From Thermoflexales bacterium (GTDB lineage Bacteria > Chloroflexota > Anaerolineae > Fen-1058), in contig JADGQE010000129.1 in NCBI GenBank assembly GCA_017882055.1, forward strand, positions 1 through 9,662: a stretch of 9,662 nucleotides of DNA, given 5' to 3'. The notes below the pieces were generated by a model. The model worked only from the letters and a program-made list of their open reading frames with translations, was not told where the DNA came from and did no database searches. This document shows, piece after piece, positions 1-6,236 of this stretch (the first letter of the stretch is position 1; each line of letters begins with the position of its first letter). The position numbers and the translations under genes are program-made.

Positions 1-732
1 GCGCGCAGTGCGGCTGCCCGCGAGATTCATGCGGTCATTCCGTATTACTCTTTCGCGCGATCGGACAAGAAAGACGCGCCGCGCATTTCGATCACGGCGC
101 GGCTGGTGGCGGATTTGCTGGAGACATCCGGCGCGACGCACGTCATGACCATGACGCTGCATTCACCGCAGGTTCACGGTTTCTTTTCCATACCGACCGA
201 TCCATTGACGGCGCGTTACGCCTTCACCGATTACTTCCGCGCGCGCGATCTGACCGGCACGATTGTCGTTGCGCCCGATGCGGGACATGCCAAATCGGCC
301 GGGCGTTTTGCCGCCAGCCTGGGTCTGCCCAACGCCTACGGCAATAAAGAACGCGTGTCGGACTCGAAGGTACACATCTCAGGTTTGATGGGCCACTCCA
401 TTAACGGTTATCGACGCGCGATCATCTACGACGACGAAATTGCCACCGGCGGATCGGTCGTGGAGTTGTGCCGCATTCTCGTCGAAGGCGGCCTTCAAGA
501 AATCTGCGTATCGTGCACGCATGGCGTGTTCACCGCGAACGCCCTGGAACGTCTGGCGAGTGTGCCGCAGATCACGGAGATCGTCACGACCGATACGGTT
601 TACATTCCGGAAGAGAAGCGTCCGCCGAAGCTGCACGTCATTTCCGTTGCGCCTATCTTCGGCGACGCGATCAAGCGCAATTACCACCGGCAGTCGATCG
701 GCGGGCTGTTTGCCTATGGGCATGACGAATAA
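1..732 (+). CDS. prs: Ribose-phosphate pyrophosphokinase (PRPP synthetase), 5'-truncated
   Basis: The reading frame is open from base 1, so the N-terminus lies outside the window; 243 codons are visible of a family of about 310-320. The enzyme makes PRPP from ribose 5-phosphate and ATP for nucleotide, histidine and tryptophan synthesis in the cytoplasm. Visible landmarks in order are the VIPYYSFARSDKKD segment (family form VIPYxxYARQDKK), the LHSPQVHGFF segment with the family histidine, the DAGHAKSAGRFA segment, a flexible catalytic loop with Lys and Arg (NKERV, about 343-357), and the PRPP-binding loop YDDEIATGGS (about 427-456), whose usual form is VDDMIDTGGT. The aspartate normally before the LH pair (DLH) is Thr here. 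A GTG at 106 could be mistaken for the start, but family homology continues upstream of it. It is separated from the next gene by a repeat-bearing gap and is functionally unrelated to it. Confidence 0.95.
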   Translation, partial: ARSAAAREIHAVIPYYSFARSDKKDAPRISITARLVADLLETSGATHVMTMTLHSPQVHGFFSIPTDPLTARYAFTDYFRARDLTGTIVVAPDAGHAKSAGRFAASLGLPNAYGNKERVSDSKVHISGLMGHSINGYRRAIIYDDEIATGGSVVELCRILVEGGLQEICVSCTHGVFTANALERLASVPQITEIVTTDTVYIPEEKRPPKLHVISVAPIFGDAIKRNYHRQSIGGLFAYGHDE

Positions 733-772
733 CGCGGGATAAGCCAATCATCTGATCAACGAGCCAAACGGT

Positions 773-902
773 GTAACTACTGAGTCGGCGTCATTGCGAG
801 CGCTTTTTGCGAAGCAATCTCAGACTCACCCGAACGAAGATTGCTTCGCCGCGATACAGCTGCGGCTCGCAATGACGAATCTAACATTGTCGAGGTAGTT
901 AC
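773..902. repeat. Large palindromic repeat element (REP/MITE-like) in the prs-downstream gap
   Basis: The 194-bp gap 733-926 holds a nested inverted repeat. A perfect 13-bp pair (cgtcattgcgagc at 789-801, gctcgcaatgacg at 865-877) encloses a perfect 12-bp pair (gcgaagcaatct at 809-820, agattgcttcgc at 838-849). An outer 8-bp pair, gtaactac at 773-780 and gtagttac at 895-902, may mark the ends of a roughly 130-bp unit. The CATTGCGAG...GAAGCAATCT core resembles a dispersed palindrome that I recall from many unrelated bacterial genomes, but copy number cannot be tested here. No transposase is present, so any mobility would be in trans. There is no T-run after the hairpin, so it is not a canonical terminator, and I see no convincing promoter in the gap. 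Confidence 0.75.
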
Positions 903-926
903 CAAGCACAAGAAAGGAGATCAGCG

Positions 927-2141
927 ATGTATATTTTCAAAGCAGGTGTCGTCGGCGCAGGCGCGATGGGCGCGGGCATTGCCCAGGTGATTTCGTATTC
1001 GGGCCTGCCGGTCGTATTGAAGGATGTCGATCAGGCCATGCTCGATAAGGGCCTGGCGCAAATTCGCAGTATCTATCAGGGCCGCGTCGAAAAAGGCAAG
1101 ATGAGCGCCGGTGAGATGCAATCCAAACTCGATCTGATCACGCCCGCGCTCGATTACGGCGAGTTTGCCGACGTCGATGTGGTGATCGAAGCCGTGCCGG
1201 AGAAGATGAGTCTGAAGAAACGAATCTTCACTGAACTCGATGCGATCTGCCCCGCAGGCACGATCTTCGCCTCGAACACCTCGGCGCTGTCGATCACCGA
1301 GATGGGCCGCGCGACGAAGCGACCGCATAAGATGGTCGGCATGCACTTCTTCAACCCGGCCAATGTAATGAAGCTGGTGGAAGTCATTCGCGGCGAAGAG
1401 ACAGACGATGAAGCCGTGCAAGACATCGTCGCCTTCACGGAAACACTGCGCAAGATTCCGGTCGTCGTCAAAGAGTGCCCCGGCTTTTTGGTCAATCGTC
1501 TGCTGACGCCGTATCTTAACGAAGCGGTACTCTGTCTGCAGGAAGGCGCGGCGACGGCCCAGCAGATCGACGCAGCGATGGTCGATTACGGCTGGCCGAT
1601 GGGCCCCTTCACGCTGATGGATTTTCTCGGCCTTGACGTCTGCTATGACGTGGGCCAGTACCTGTATTCGCAGTATGGTGATCGCATGGCAGCCGCCGCG
1701 TTGTTCGAGCAGCTGGTCAAGGCCGGTCGGCTGGGCGAGAAATCAGGCGCAGGCTTTTACGGTTATGGCGACAACACCGATGAGCCAGTCAGGCAAATGA
1801 TCGCCAGGATGAATGGCGGCCGGCGGCTCGGCGAGTTCAGGCCGGAGCGTTTGATGTACCTATTGATCAACGAGGCCGCTTACGCCGTGCAAGAAAATGT
1901 CGCCGACGTGCGCGATATTGACATGGCCATGATCGCGGGCACGGGCATGACGGTCGGCGGCGAACGTTTGGGACCTTTGGCCCTGGCCGACAAGCTCGGC
2001 CTCGACACTTTAGTAGCCGGGCTTGAGGACTTTGAGAAGAAGTACGGCAAGCGTTTCCATCCAGCAGCCAGGTTATACGAGTTGGTCAAAGAAGGCCACA
2101 CCGGTGTGAAGGCGAAGGCTGGCTTCTTAGAATACGTGTGA
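927..2141 (+). CDS. 3-hydroxyacyl-CoA dehydrogenase, NAD-dependent, with two C-terminal domains
   Basis: This 404-residue protein should oxidise (3S)-3-hydroxyacyl-CoA to 3-ketoacyl-CoA with NAD+, the third step of beta-oxidation. The N-terminal Rossmann fold has GAGAMG (Gly10, Gly12, Gly15) and Asp33 at the end of the second strand, which favours NAD. The catalytic set is complete: Ser119 (SNTSAL), His140 (GMHFFNP), Glu152 and Asn190 (FLVNRLL). Single-domain enzymes of the HBD type are about 280-300 residues. Here a second, diverged copy of the C-terminal helical domain occupies about 305-404, as in the dehydrogenase half of FadB/FadJ, but no hydratase domain is fused. The hydratase is instead the next gene. 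An AAAGGAG ribosome-binding site at 913-919, 7 nt before the ATG, fixes the start. It is the first gene of the lipid operon. Confidence 0.95.
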   Translation: MYIFKAGVVGAGAMGAGIAQVISYSGLPVVLKDVDQAMLDKGLAQIRSIYQGRVEKGKMSAGEMQSKLDLITPALDYGEFADVDVVIEAVPEKMSLKKRIFTELDAICPAGTIFASNTSALSITEMGRATKRPHKMVGMHFFNPANVMKLVEVIRGEETDDEAVQDIVAFTETLRKIPVVVKECPGFLVNRLLTPYLNEAVLCLQEGAATAQQIDAAMVDYGWPMGPFTLMDFLGLDVCYDVGQYLYSQYGDRMAAAALFEQLVKAGRLGEKSGAGFYGYGDNTDEPVRQMIARMNGGRRLGEFRPERLMYLLINEAAYAVQENVADVRDIDMAMIAGTGMTVGGERLGPLALADKLGLDTLVAGLEDFEKKYGKRFHPAARLYELVKEGHTGVKAKAGFLEYV

Positions 2142-2150
2142 TCAGGCAAC

Positions 2151-2242
2151 TGGGGATTTGGGGATCAGGGATGAGGGATTGGTCAACCAGTTAACCAATC
2201 ACTAATCACCAGTTACCAATTGACCCGTTAACCAATTAACCT
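2151..2242. repeat. Spacer A: 7-8-nt phased degenerate repeats between dehydrogenase and hydratase genes
   Basis: The 120-bp spacer contains two blocks. The first has GGGAT at 2153, 2161, 2168 and 2175. The second has ACC or ACT at 2186, 2194, 2201, 2208, 2215, 2223, 2231 and 2239, a 7-nt then 8-nt period with units such as ACCAATC and ACCAGTT. Short inverted pairs (ttggt 2179-2183 with accaa 2194-2198; ggtcaa 2181-2186 with ttgacc 2220-2225) could fold in the mRNA. The spacer opens with atcaggcaac (2141-2150), which recurs directly after another stop codon at 4901-4910. No terminator or promoter is evident. Confidence 0.7.
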
Positions 2243-2261
2243 CAATCAGAAATGGAGCAAC

Positions 2262-3050
2262 ATGGCCGATTTCATTCGTTATACCGTGGAAGATAAAGTT
2301 GCGACACTGGTGATCGATCATCCGCCCGTCAATTCGTTCAACCGCCAGACCATGGCCGAGCTCGATGCCGCGCTCGACGCGCTCTCCGTCGATCCGGCCG
2401 TGAAAGTGATCGTGATTACGGGCGCGGGCCAACTGGCCTTTGTGGCCGGGGCCGACCTCGGTGAGATTGGCGAACTCCTTAAGAAGCGAGACCCGCTGGG
2501 CGCCCAAGACATGATCGAGTCCGGGCAAAAAGTATTCAACAAGATCGAGGGATCCAATAAACCGATTATCGCTGCGATCAACGGCCTGTGTCTGGGCGGC
2601 GGGCTTGAACTGGCGATGGCGTGCCACATCCGCATCTGCGGCGATCGGGCGCGGCTGGGCCAGCCGGAAATTGATCGAGGGATTATTCCGGGCTGGGGCG
2701 GAACGCAGCGACTGCCCCGCATCGTCGGGCCGGGCAAAGCGACCGAGATCATTCTGACCGGCGAAATGATCACCGCGCAGCAAGCCATGCAGCTGCGACT
2801 CATCAACATGGTCGTGCCGGGCGGCGAGGTGATGCGTCAATCGATCGGACTTGCCAGGAAGATCGCAAGCAAGAGCGCGGTCGCTGTAACCGCCGCACTG
2901 ACTGCCATCCGCGGCGGCCTCGACGCCAATCTGATCGACGGGCTGGCTAATGAACGGAAGCAATTCGTCACTGTGGCAGCCAGCGACGACGCGCGCGAAG
3001 GTGTATTCTCCTTCCTGGAAAAGCGCGAAGCAAAGTTTCAGGATAAGTAG
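2262..3050 (+). CDS. Enoyl-CoA hydratase (crotonase family)
   Basis: This 262-residue protein has the usual length of a monofunctional crotonase and should add water to trans-2-enoyl-CoA to give (3S)-3-hydroxyacyl-CoA. The oxyanion-hole region AGADLGEIG (62-70) and the GGGLELAMAC motif (112-121) are present. Both catalytic acids of true hydratases are kept: Glu116 (GGGLELA) and Glu136 (GQPEI), followed by the family stretch IIPGWGGTQRL. Having both argues against an isomerase or hydrolase member of the superfamily. The ATG is preceded by GGAG at 2254-2257. Its product is the substrate of the upstream dehydrogenase. The exact chain-length preference cannot be read from sequence. Confidence 0.95.
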   Translation: MADFIRYTVEDKVATLVIDHPPVNSFNRQTMAELDAALDALSVDPAVKVIVITGAGQLAFVAGADLGEIGELLKKRDPLGAQDMIESGQKVFNKIEGSNKPIIAAINGLCLGGGLELAMACHIRICGDRARLGQPEIDRGIIPGWGGTQRLPRIVGPGKATEIILTGEMITAQQAMQLRLINMVVPGGEVMRQSIGLARKIASKSAVAVTAALTAIRGGLDANLIDGLANERKQFVTVAASDDAREGVFSFLEKREAKFQDK

Positions 3051-3052
3051 TC

Positions 3053-3134
3053 AGTCCATAGTTATTAGTGGTCGGTTATCAGTTGTCAAGTCGGCGGTGA
3101 TTTATGCTGATAACTGACAACGGATGACTGAATG
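3053..3134. repeat. Spacer B: exact-phase heptanucleotide repeats, in inverted halves
   Basis: The left half has A/G-GT at 3053, 3060, 3067, 3074 and 3081, exactly every 7 nt, with units such as agttatt, agtggtc and agttgtc. The right half has CTGA or CGGA at 3107, 3114, 3121 and 3128, again every 7 nt and in roughly complementary orientation. A perfect 8-bp inverted pair joins the halves (gttatcag 3075-3082, ctgataac 3107-3114). The array stops just before the GGAGG ribosome-binding site (3138-3142) of the next gene, so folding could affect its translation. Confidence 0.75.
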
Positions 3135-3147
3135 ACCGGAGGTCCTT

Positions 3148-4290
3148 ATGGATTTCTCCTTAACCGATGAACAATTGATGTTCCGAGGTATGTTCCGCGA
3201 CTTTGCGCAGAAAGAAGTGGCCAAGGTTGCAACGCACACCGATGAAGCCGAAGAGCCGCCGCGCGATCTGTTGAAGAAAGCAGCGGCGCAGGGTTTTCTC
3301 GCGGCGATGATCCCCGAAGATTTCGGCGGTGCGGCGCTCGATCCGCTGAGCTATGCGCTGTTACTCGAAGAGATCGCCAAAGTATGCATGTCCACCGCTG
3401 TGACACTGGCTACGCACAATAGCTTCGCTGCCTCAATGATCGTGAAGTATGGCAACGACGATCAAAAAGAACGCTGGCTGCCGAAGTTAGCCGAGTCCCT
3501 CGGCGCATTGGCCCTGACCGAGCCGGATGCCGGCACGGACACATCGCGCCTGGCGACGCGCGCCAGACTCGATGGCGAGGCTTACGTGATCGACGGCGTC
3601 AAGACGTGGGTCAGCAACGGCGGCACTGCCGGGACACTGCTCGTCGTTGCGCAAACAACGAATGGCCCGGCCGTCTTCGCCGTCGATGCGAAGACAGGCG
3701 GCATCAAGATCGGCTATCGTGAGCCGACGATGGGACTGCGCGGCGTATCGATCAACACCGTATACTTCGATCACGTCCGTGTGCCCGCGATCGATCGCAT
3801 CGGCAGCGAAGGCGAAGGATCAGCCATCGCGCAGGCCGCCATCACCAACATGCAGCTGGCGGTCGCGGCCCTGTCACTCGGCTGCGCCGAAGGCGCGTTC
3901 GAACTCGGCAAGCAGTTCGCCGTCGAACGCAAGCAATTCGGCGTCGCGATTGCAACCAAACAAGCGTTGGGCAACTACTTCGCCGATACGGAAATCGATG
4001 TCGAAGCGCTGCGCCATCTGATTGAGTACACGACCTGGCTGGCCGGACAAGGCCAGGCGTTCAAGAACGAGGCCGTGATGGCCCGACTGTTCGGCGCGAA
4101 GGTCGCACGCGAGGCTGCCAATCGCATGTTACAGGTGCACGGTGGCTACGGCTTCAGCGATGAGTACGCCATCTCCCGCATCTACCGCGATGCGCGCGCG
4201 CTGGACTTCATCGGCGGCACCCCGCAGATCGGGCGCGTAATGATCGCACAGCAAATTTTCGAAAGCGCAGGAGTCATGATCCAGCCATGA
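3148..4290 (+). CDS. Acyl-CoA dehydrogenase family protein lacking the usual catalytic glutamate
   Basis: This 380-residue flavoprotein has the full acyl-CoA dehydrogenase fold and normal length. The N-terminal helical domain starts MDFSLTDEQ. FAD/substrate motifs follow: LTEPDAGTD (123-131), WVSNGG (154-159), RKQFG (261-265) and QVHGGYGF (329-336). Close to the C-terminus the family form IYEGT reads FIGGT, so the base position is Gly356 (codon 4213-4215) instead of Glu. The alternative base position, Glu254 of isovaleryl-CoA dehydrogenase (LDLERL), aligns with Met235 in ITNMQL. FAD-binding motifs look intact. It may use another residue, pair with the second dehydrogenase of the operon, or have a non-dehydrogenase role. 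The start is set by GGAGG at 3138-3142, 5 nt before the ATG. Its stop overlaps the next start (ATGA). Confidence 0.9.
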   Translation: MDFSLTDEQLMFRGMFRDFAQKEVAKVATHTDEAEEPPRDLLKKAAAQGFLAAMIPEDFGGAALDPLSYALLLEEIAKVCMSTAVTLATHNSFAASMIVKYGNDDQKERWLPKLAESLGALALTEPDAGTDTSRLATRARLDGEAYVIDGVKTWVSNGGTAGTLLVVAQTTNGPAVFAVDAKTGGIKIGYREPTMGLRGVSINTVYFDHVRVPAIDRIGSEGEGSAIAQAAITNMQLAVAALSLGCAEGAFELGKQFAVERKQFGVAIATKQALGNYFADTEIDVEALRHLIEYTTWLAGQGQAFKNEAVMARLFGAKVAREAANRMLQVHGGYGFSDEYAISRIYRDARALDFIGGTPQIGRVMIAQQIFESAGVMIQP

Positions 4291-4901
4291 GTAAAAACCT
4301 GAGACGCACCTATCACAGCCTGGGCATCGTCATCTCGCAAATCGTCAACGTGCCATTCATCGCCGGTGCGGCGCTCACGCTGCTGCTCTTCAGCCTGCGG
4401 CCCGACGTGCCACAGCGGGTGTTAGGCTGGGGCGTATCGGTGATCTTCCTCACGGTCATTCCGGCGTTGAGCTTGCTGTTCTACATTCCGCGCCGCAACG
4501 AACCCTGGGCCTCGACTGAAAAACGACAGCGCGTGATGAGTTTTGTCTTCATGGCAGTCAGTTACCCGATCGGGTTCGTCGTCCTGAAGATCGTTCAGGC
4601 TCCGCCGGTCTTTGAAGCGATGATGTTGACCTATGTGATCGTGGTACTGGGCTTGATCCTGGTTAACCTGTTCTTTAAGGCGAGCGGGCACGCGGCCGGT
4701 GTCGCCGGACCCGTCAGCGCCATGATCTATCTCTACGGGTTGATCGCCACACCCTTGATTGCGCTGATTCCACTGACGATGTGGGCGCGCGTCAGAACTA
4801 AGGGCCACACCCTTTCGCAGACGATCATCGGTGCGCTGCTCTCGGCCGCAATCACGGTGGCCGTGCTCGCGCTGTATGGTTTTCGGCCGGGACAGTTTTA
4901 A
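4287..4901 (+). CDS. PAP2-like integral membrane protein
   Basis: A 204-residue protein with about six hydrophobic segments (near 13-37, 45-68, 83-104, 109-130, 137-165, 178-198). KASGH at 131-135 matches the SGH core of PAP2 (phosphatidic-acid phosphatase) motif 2. Arg168-x5-His174 matches motif 3 (SRxxxxxHxxxD), but the final Asp is Gln178 and motif 1 (KxxxxxxRP) is not clear; a charged stretch at 79-82 sits roughly where it would be. A lipid or polyprenyl phosphatase is plausible but activity is uncertain because of the degenerate motifs. The ATG overlaps the stop of the preceding dehydrogenase gene (ATGA, 4287-4290), implying translational coupling; AGGAG lies at 4269-4273, rather far away. 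Its place between two acyl-CoA dehydrogenase genes is odd for beta-oxidation and suggests a membrane-lipid link. Confidence 0.7.
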   Translation: MSKNLRRTYHSLGIVISQIVNVPFIAGAALTLLLFSLRPDVPQRVLGWGVSVIFLTVIPALSLLFYIPRRNEPWASTEKRQRVMSFVFMAVSYPIGFVVLKIVQAPPVFEAMMLTYVIVVLGLILVNLFFKASGHAAGVAGPVSAMIYLYGLIATPLIALIPLTMWARVRTKGHTLSQTIIGALLSAAITVAVLALYGFRPGQF

Positions 4902-4979
4902 TCAGGCAACAGGTCAACTGGTCGATTGATCAACCAGTCACGAGTTGACCAATTAACCAGTTGACCAACTAACAGGTGG
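4902..4979. repeat. Spacer C: ACC-phased repeats with an 11-bp inverted repeat
   Basis: The 83-bp spacer starts with the same atcaggcaac that follows the stop at 2141. It contains a perfect 11-bp inverted pair, ggtcaactggt (4912-4922) and accagttgacc (4956-4966), and ACC at 4948, 4956 and 4964, an 8-nt period. The stretch ttgaccaattaacc (4945-4958) is close to ttgacccgttaacc in spacer A (2220-2233), so these two spacers seem to belong to one repeat family. No T-run follows the hairpin. Confidence 0.7.
4974..4979 (+). promoter_or_regulatory. Ribosome-binding site deciding the start of acyl-CoA dehydrogenase 2
   Basis: AGGTGG lies 5 nt before the ATG at 4985. A GTG at 4976 is in frame but falls inside this site and would add three residues (MVT) ahead of the family-typical MDFEFS start. 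The ATG is therefore preferred. Confidence 0.7.
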
Positions 4980-4984
4980 TAACT

Positions 4985-6166
4985 ATGGACTTTGAATTTT
5001 CACGCGAGCATCAAGCGCTGCGCAAACTGGTGCGCGAATTTGCCGAAGAAGAAGTCCGCCCGGCAACGCGCCAGGCCGATCGCACCAGCCAGCCGCCGCT
5101 GGACGTGATCAAGAAAGCGGCCGCGATCGGCTTGCTGGGCGTGCCGTTTCCACGTGAATACGGCGGCCTGGGCGCAGGCGAGACGGGCTACTGCATTTTG
5201 ATGGAAGAGCTGGGCCGGGTGGATACCAGCGTGGCGACCGTCATCGGCGCGCACATCGGCATCGGCGCGATGGCGATCTATCTCGGCGGCAACCAGCACC
5301 TCCGCGAAAAGTATCTGCCCGATCTCTGCGCCGGCAAAAAGATCGCGGCGTTTGCGTTGACCGAAGCACAGGCCGGATCGGATGCAGCGTCGATCAAATT
5401 GCGCGCCACCCGTGAAGGCGATTCTTACATCCTCGACGGATCGAAGATGTGGATCACCAACGGCCCACTGGCGAGTGTAATGGCCGTCCTGGCCGTGACC
5501 GATCCAGCGCTGGGTGCGCGCGGCGGCGCCACCGCCTTTGTGATCGAGACGCGGCACAACGGCTCACCGGCTGAAGGTTTCACCCCGGGCAAATACGAGC
5601 ACAAGATGGGCCTGCACGGCTCGCCGACTTCAGCTCTGTCATTCGACAACTTCCGCGTGCCACAAGAAAACGTGCTGGGTCAGATCGGCCTGGGCTTCGT
5701 CGTGTTCATGCAGACGCTCGATGTTGGCCGCGTGTCGCTGGGCGCGGCGACACTGGGCGGCGCGCAGTCGGTGCTGCACCACGCCTTGGAATGGGCGGCC
5801 ATGCGCGAACAGTTCGGCAAATCGATCGCGCAGAACCAGAGCATCCAGTTCATGGTAGCGGATATGGCCGCCGAAATCGAGGCGCTGCGGTCGCTGGTCT
5901 ACCGCACGGCGTGGCTGGTCGACAACCACAAGCCTTTCATCAAAGAGGCCGGTATGTGCAAGCTGCTCGGATCAGAAATTGCCTCGCGCTGTGTCGATCG
6001 GGCCGGGCAAATCTATGGCGCGTTGGGTTACAGCCGCGACACCGACGTCGAGCGCAGCTATCGCGACTGCCGCATCACCGAAATTTTCGAAGGCACCAAT
6101 GAGATTCAACGCATCCTCATCGCCGAGCAGCTGTTCCGCGAAGTGGGCGTGAAGATTCGCCCGTGA
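4985..6166 (+). CDS. Acyl-CoA dehydrogenase (complete catalytic set)
   Basis: This 393-residue FAD enzyme should form the trans-2 double bond of acyl-CoA and hand electrons to ETF. It begins MDFEFSREH and shows FALTEAQAGSD (123-133), MWITNG (155-160), the REQFG motif (274-278), QIYGALGY (342-349) and EIFEGTNEIQR (366-376), in which Glu369 is the catalytic base of the short/medium-chain type. The IVD-type base position (in LDVGRV) is Gly, as expected when the C-terminal Glu is used. It is clearly a different subfamily from the other dehydrogenase of the operon and not a recent duplicate. The partners ETF beta and alpha follow directly. Chain length and branched versus straight specificity cannot be told from sequence. 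Confidence 0.95.
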   Translation: MDFEFSREHQALRKLVREFAEEEVRPATRQADRTSQPPLDVIKKAAAIGLLGVPFPREYGGLGAGETGYCILMEELGRVDTSVATVIGAHIGIGAMAIYLGGNQHLREKYLPDLCAGKKIAAFALTEAQAGSDAASIKLRATREGDSYILDGSKMWITNGPLASVMAVLAVTDPALGARGGATAFVIETRHNGSPAEGFTPGKYEHKMGLHGSPTSALSFDNFRVPQENVLGQIGLGFVVFMQTLDVGRVSLGAATLGGAQSVLHHALEWAAMREQFGKSIAQNQSIQFMVADMAAEIEALRSLVYRTAWLVDNHKPFIKEAGMCKLLGSEIASRCVDRAGQIYGALGYSRDTDVERSYRDCRITEIFEGTNEIQRILIAEQLFREVGVKIRP

Positions 6167-6171
6167 CGCTG

Positions 6172-6220
6172 AACCACGGATGACACGGATTCTTGGCTTT
6201 CAGCAGTGACATCCGTGGTT
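6172..6220. repeat. Spacer D: CCACGGAT inverted and direct repeat
   Basis: Before ETF beta, aaccacggatg (6172-6182) and catccgtggtt (6210-6220) form a perfect 11-bp inverted repeat with a 27-nt loop. The core cacggat is also directly repeated at 6175 and 6184, and a second 6-bp pair (gctgaa 6168-6173, ttcagc 6199-6204) overlaps the structure. No T-run follows, so a terminator is unlikely. The CCACGGAT-type spacer repeat looks familiar from other bacterial genomes, but I cannot verify distribution here. Confidence 0.65.
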
Positions 6221-6236
6221 ACAAAAGGATTGTCCT

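Noticed and set aside
106..732. Treating the GTG at 106 as a real start of a short prs gene
   Set aside because: The frame is open to base 1 and the upstream codons encode the conserved VIPYYSFARSDKKD region of PRPP synthetase.
789..877. The palindrome after prs as a rho-independent terminator
   Set aside because: The hairpin is long and interrupted by a large internal loop, and no T-run follows it on either strand.
882..915. A promoter directly upstream of the beta-oxidation operon (TAACAT as -10)
   Set aside because: Only four of six matches and no -35 at acceptable spacing; the operon promoter could not be located with confidence.
921..1421. Minus-strand frame opposite the 3-hydroxyacyl-CoA dehydrogenase
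   Set aside because: Rich in His and Arg in a way typical of antisense translation, with no family resemblance and no ribosome-binding site supporting it.
2202..2963. A 253-codon open frame on the minus strand opposite the enoyl-CoA hydratase
   Set aside because: It lies antisense to a clear crotonase with intact catalytic residues, starts within the repeat spacer's opposite end and has no recognisable protein features; such frames are expected opposite high-GC genes.
4976..4978. GTG start for acyl-CoA dehydrogenase 2
   Set aside because: It overlaps the AGGTGG ribosome-binding site; the ATG at 4985 has correct spacing and gives the usual N-terminus.
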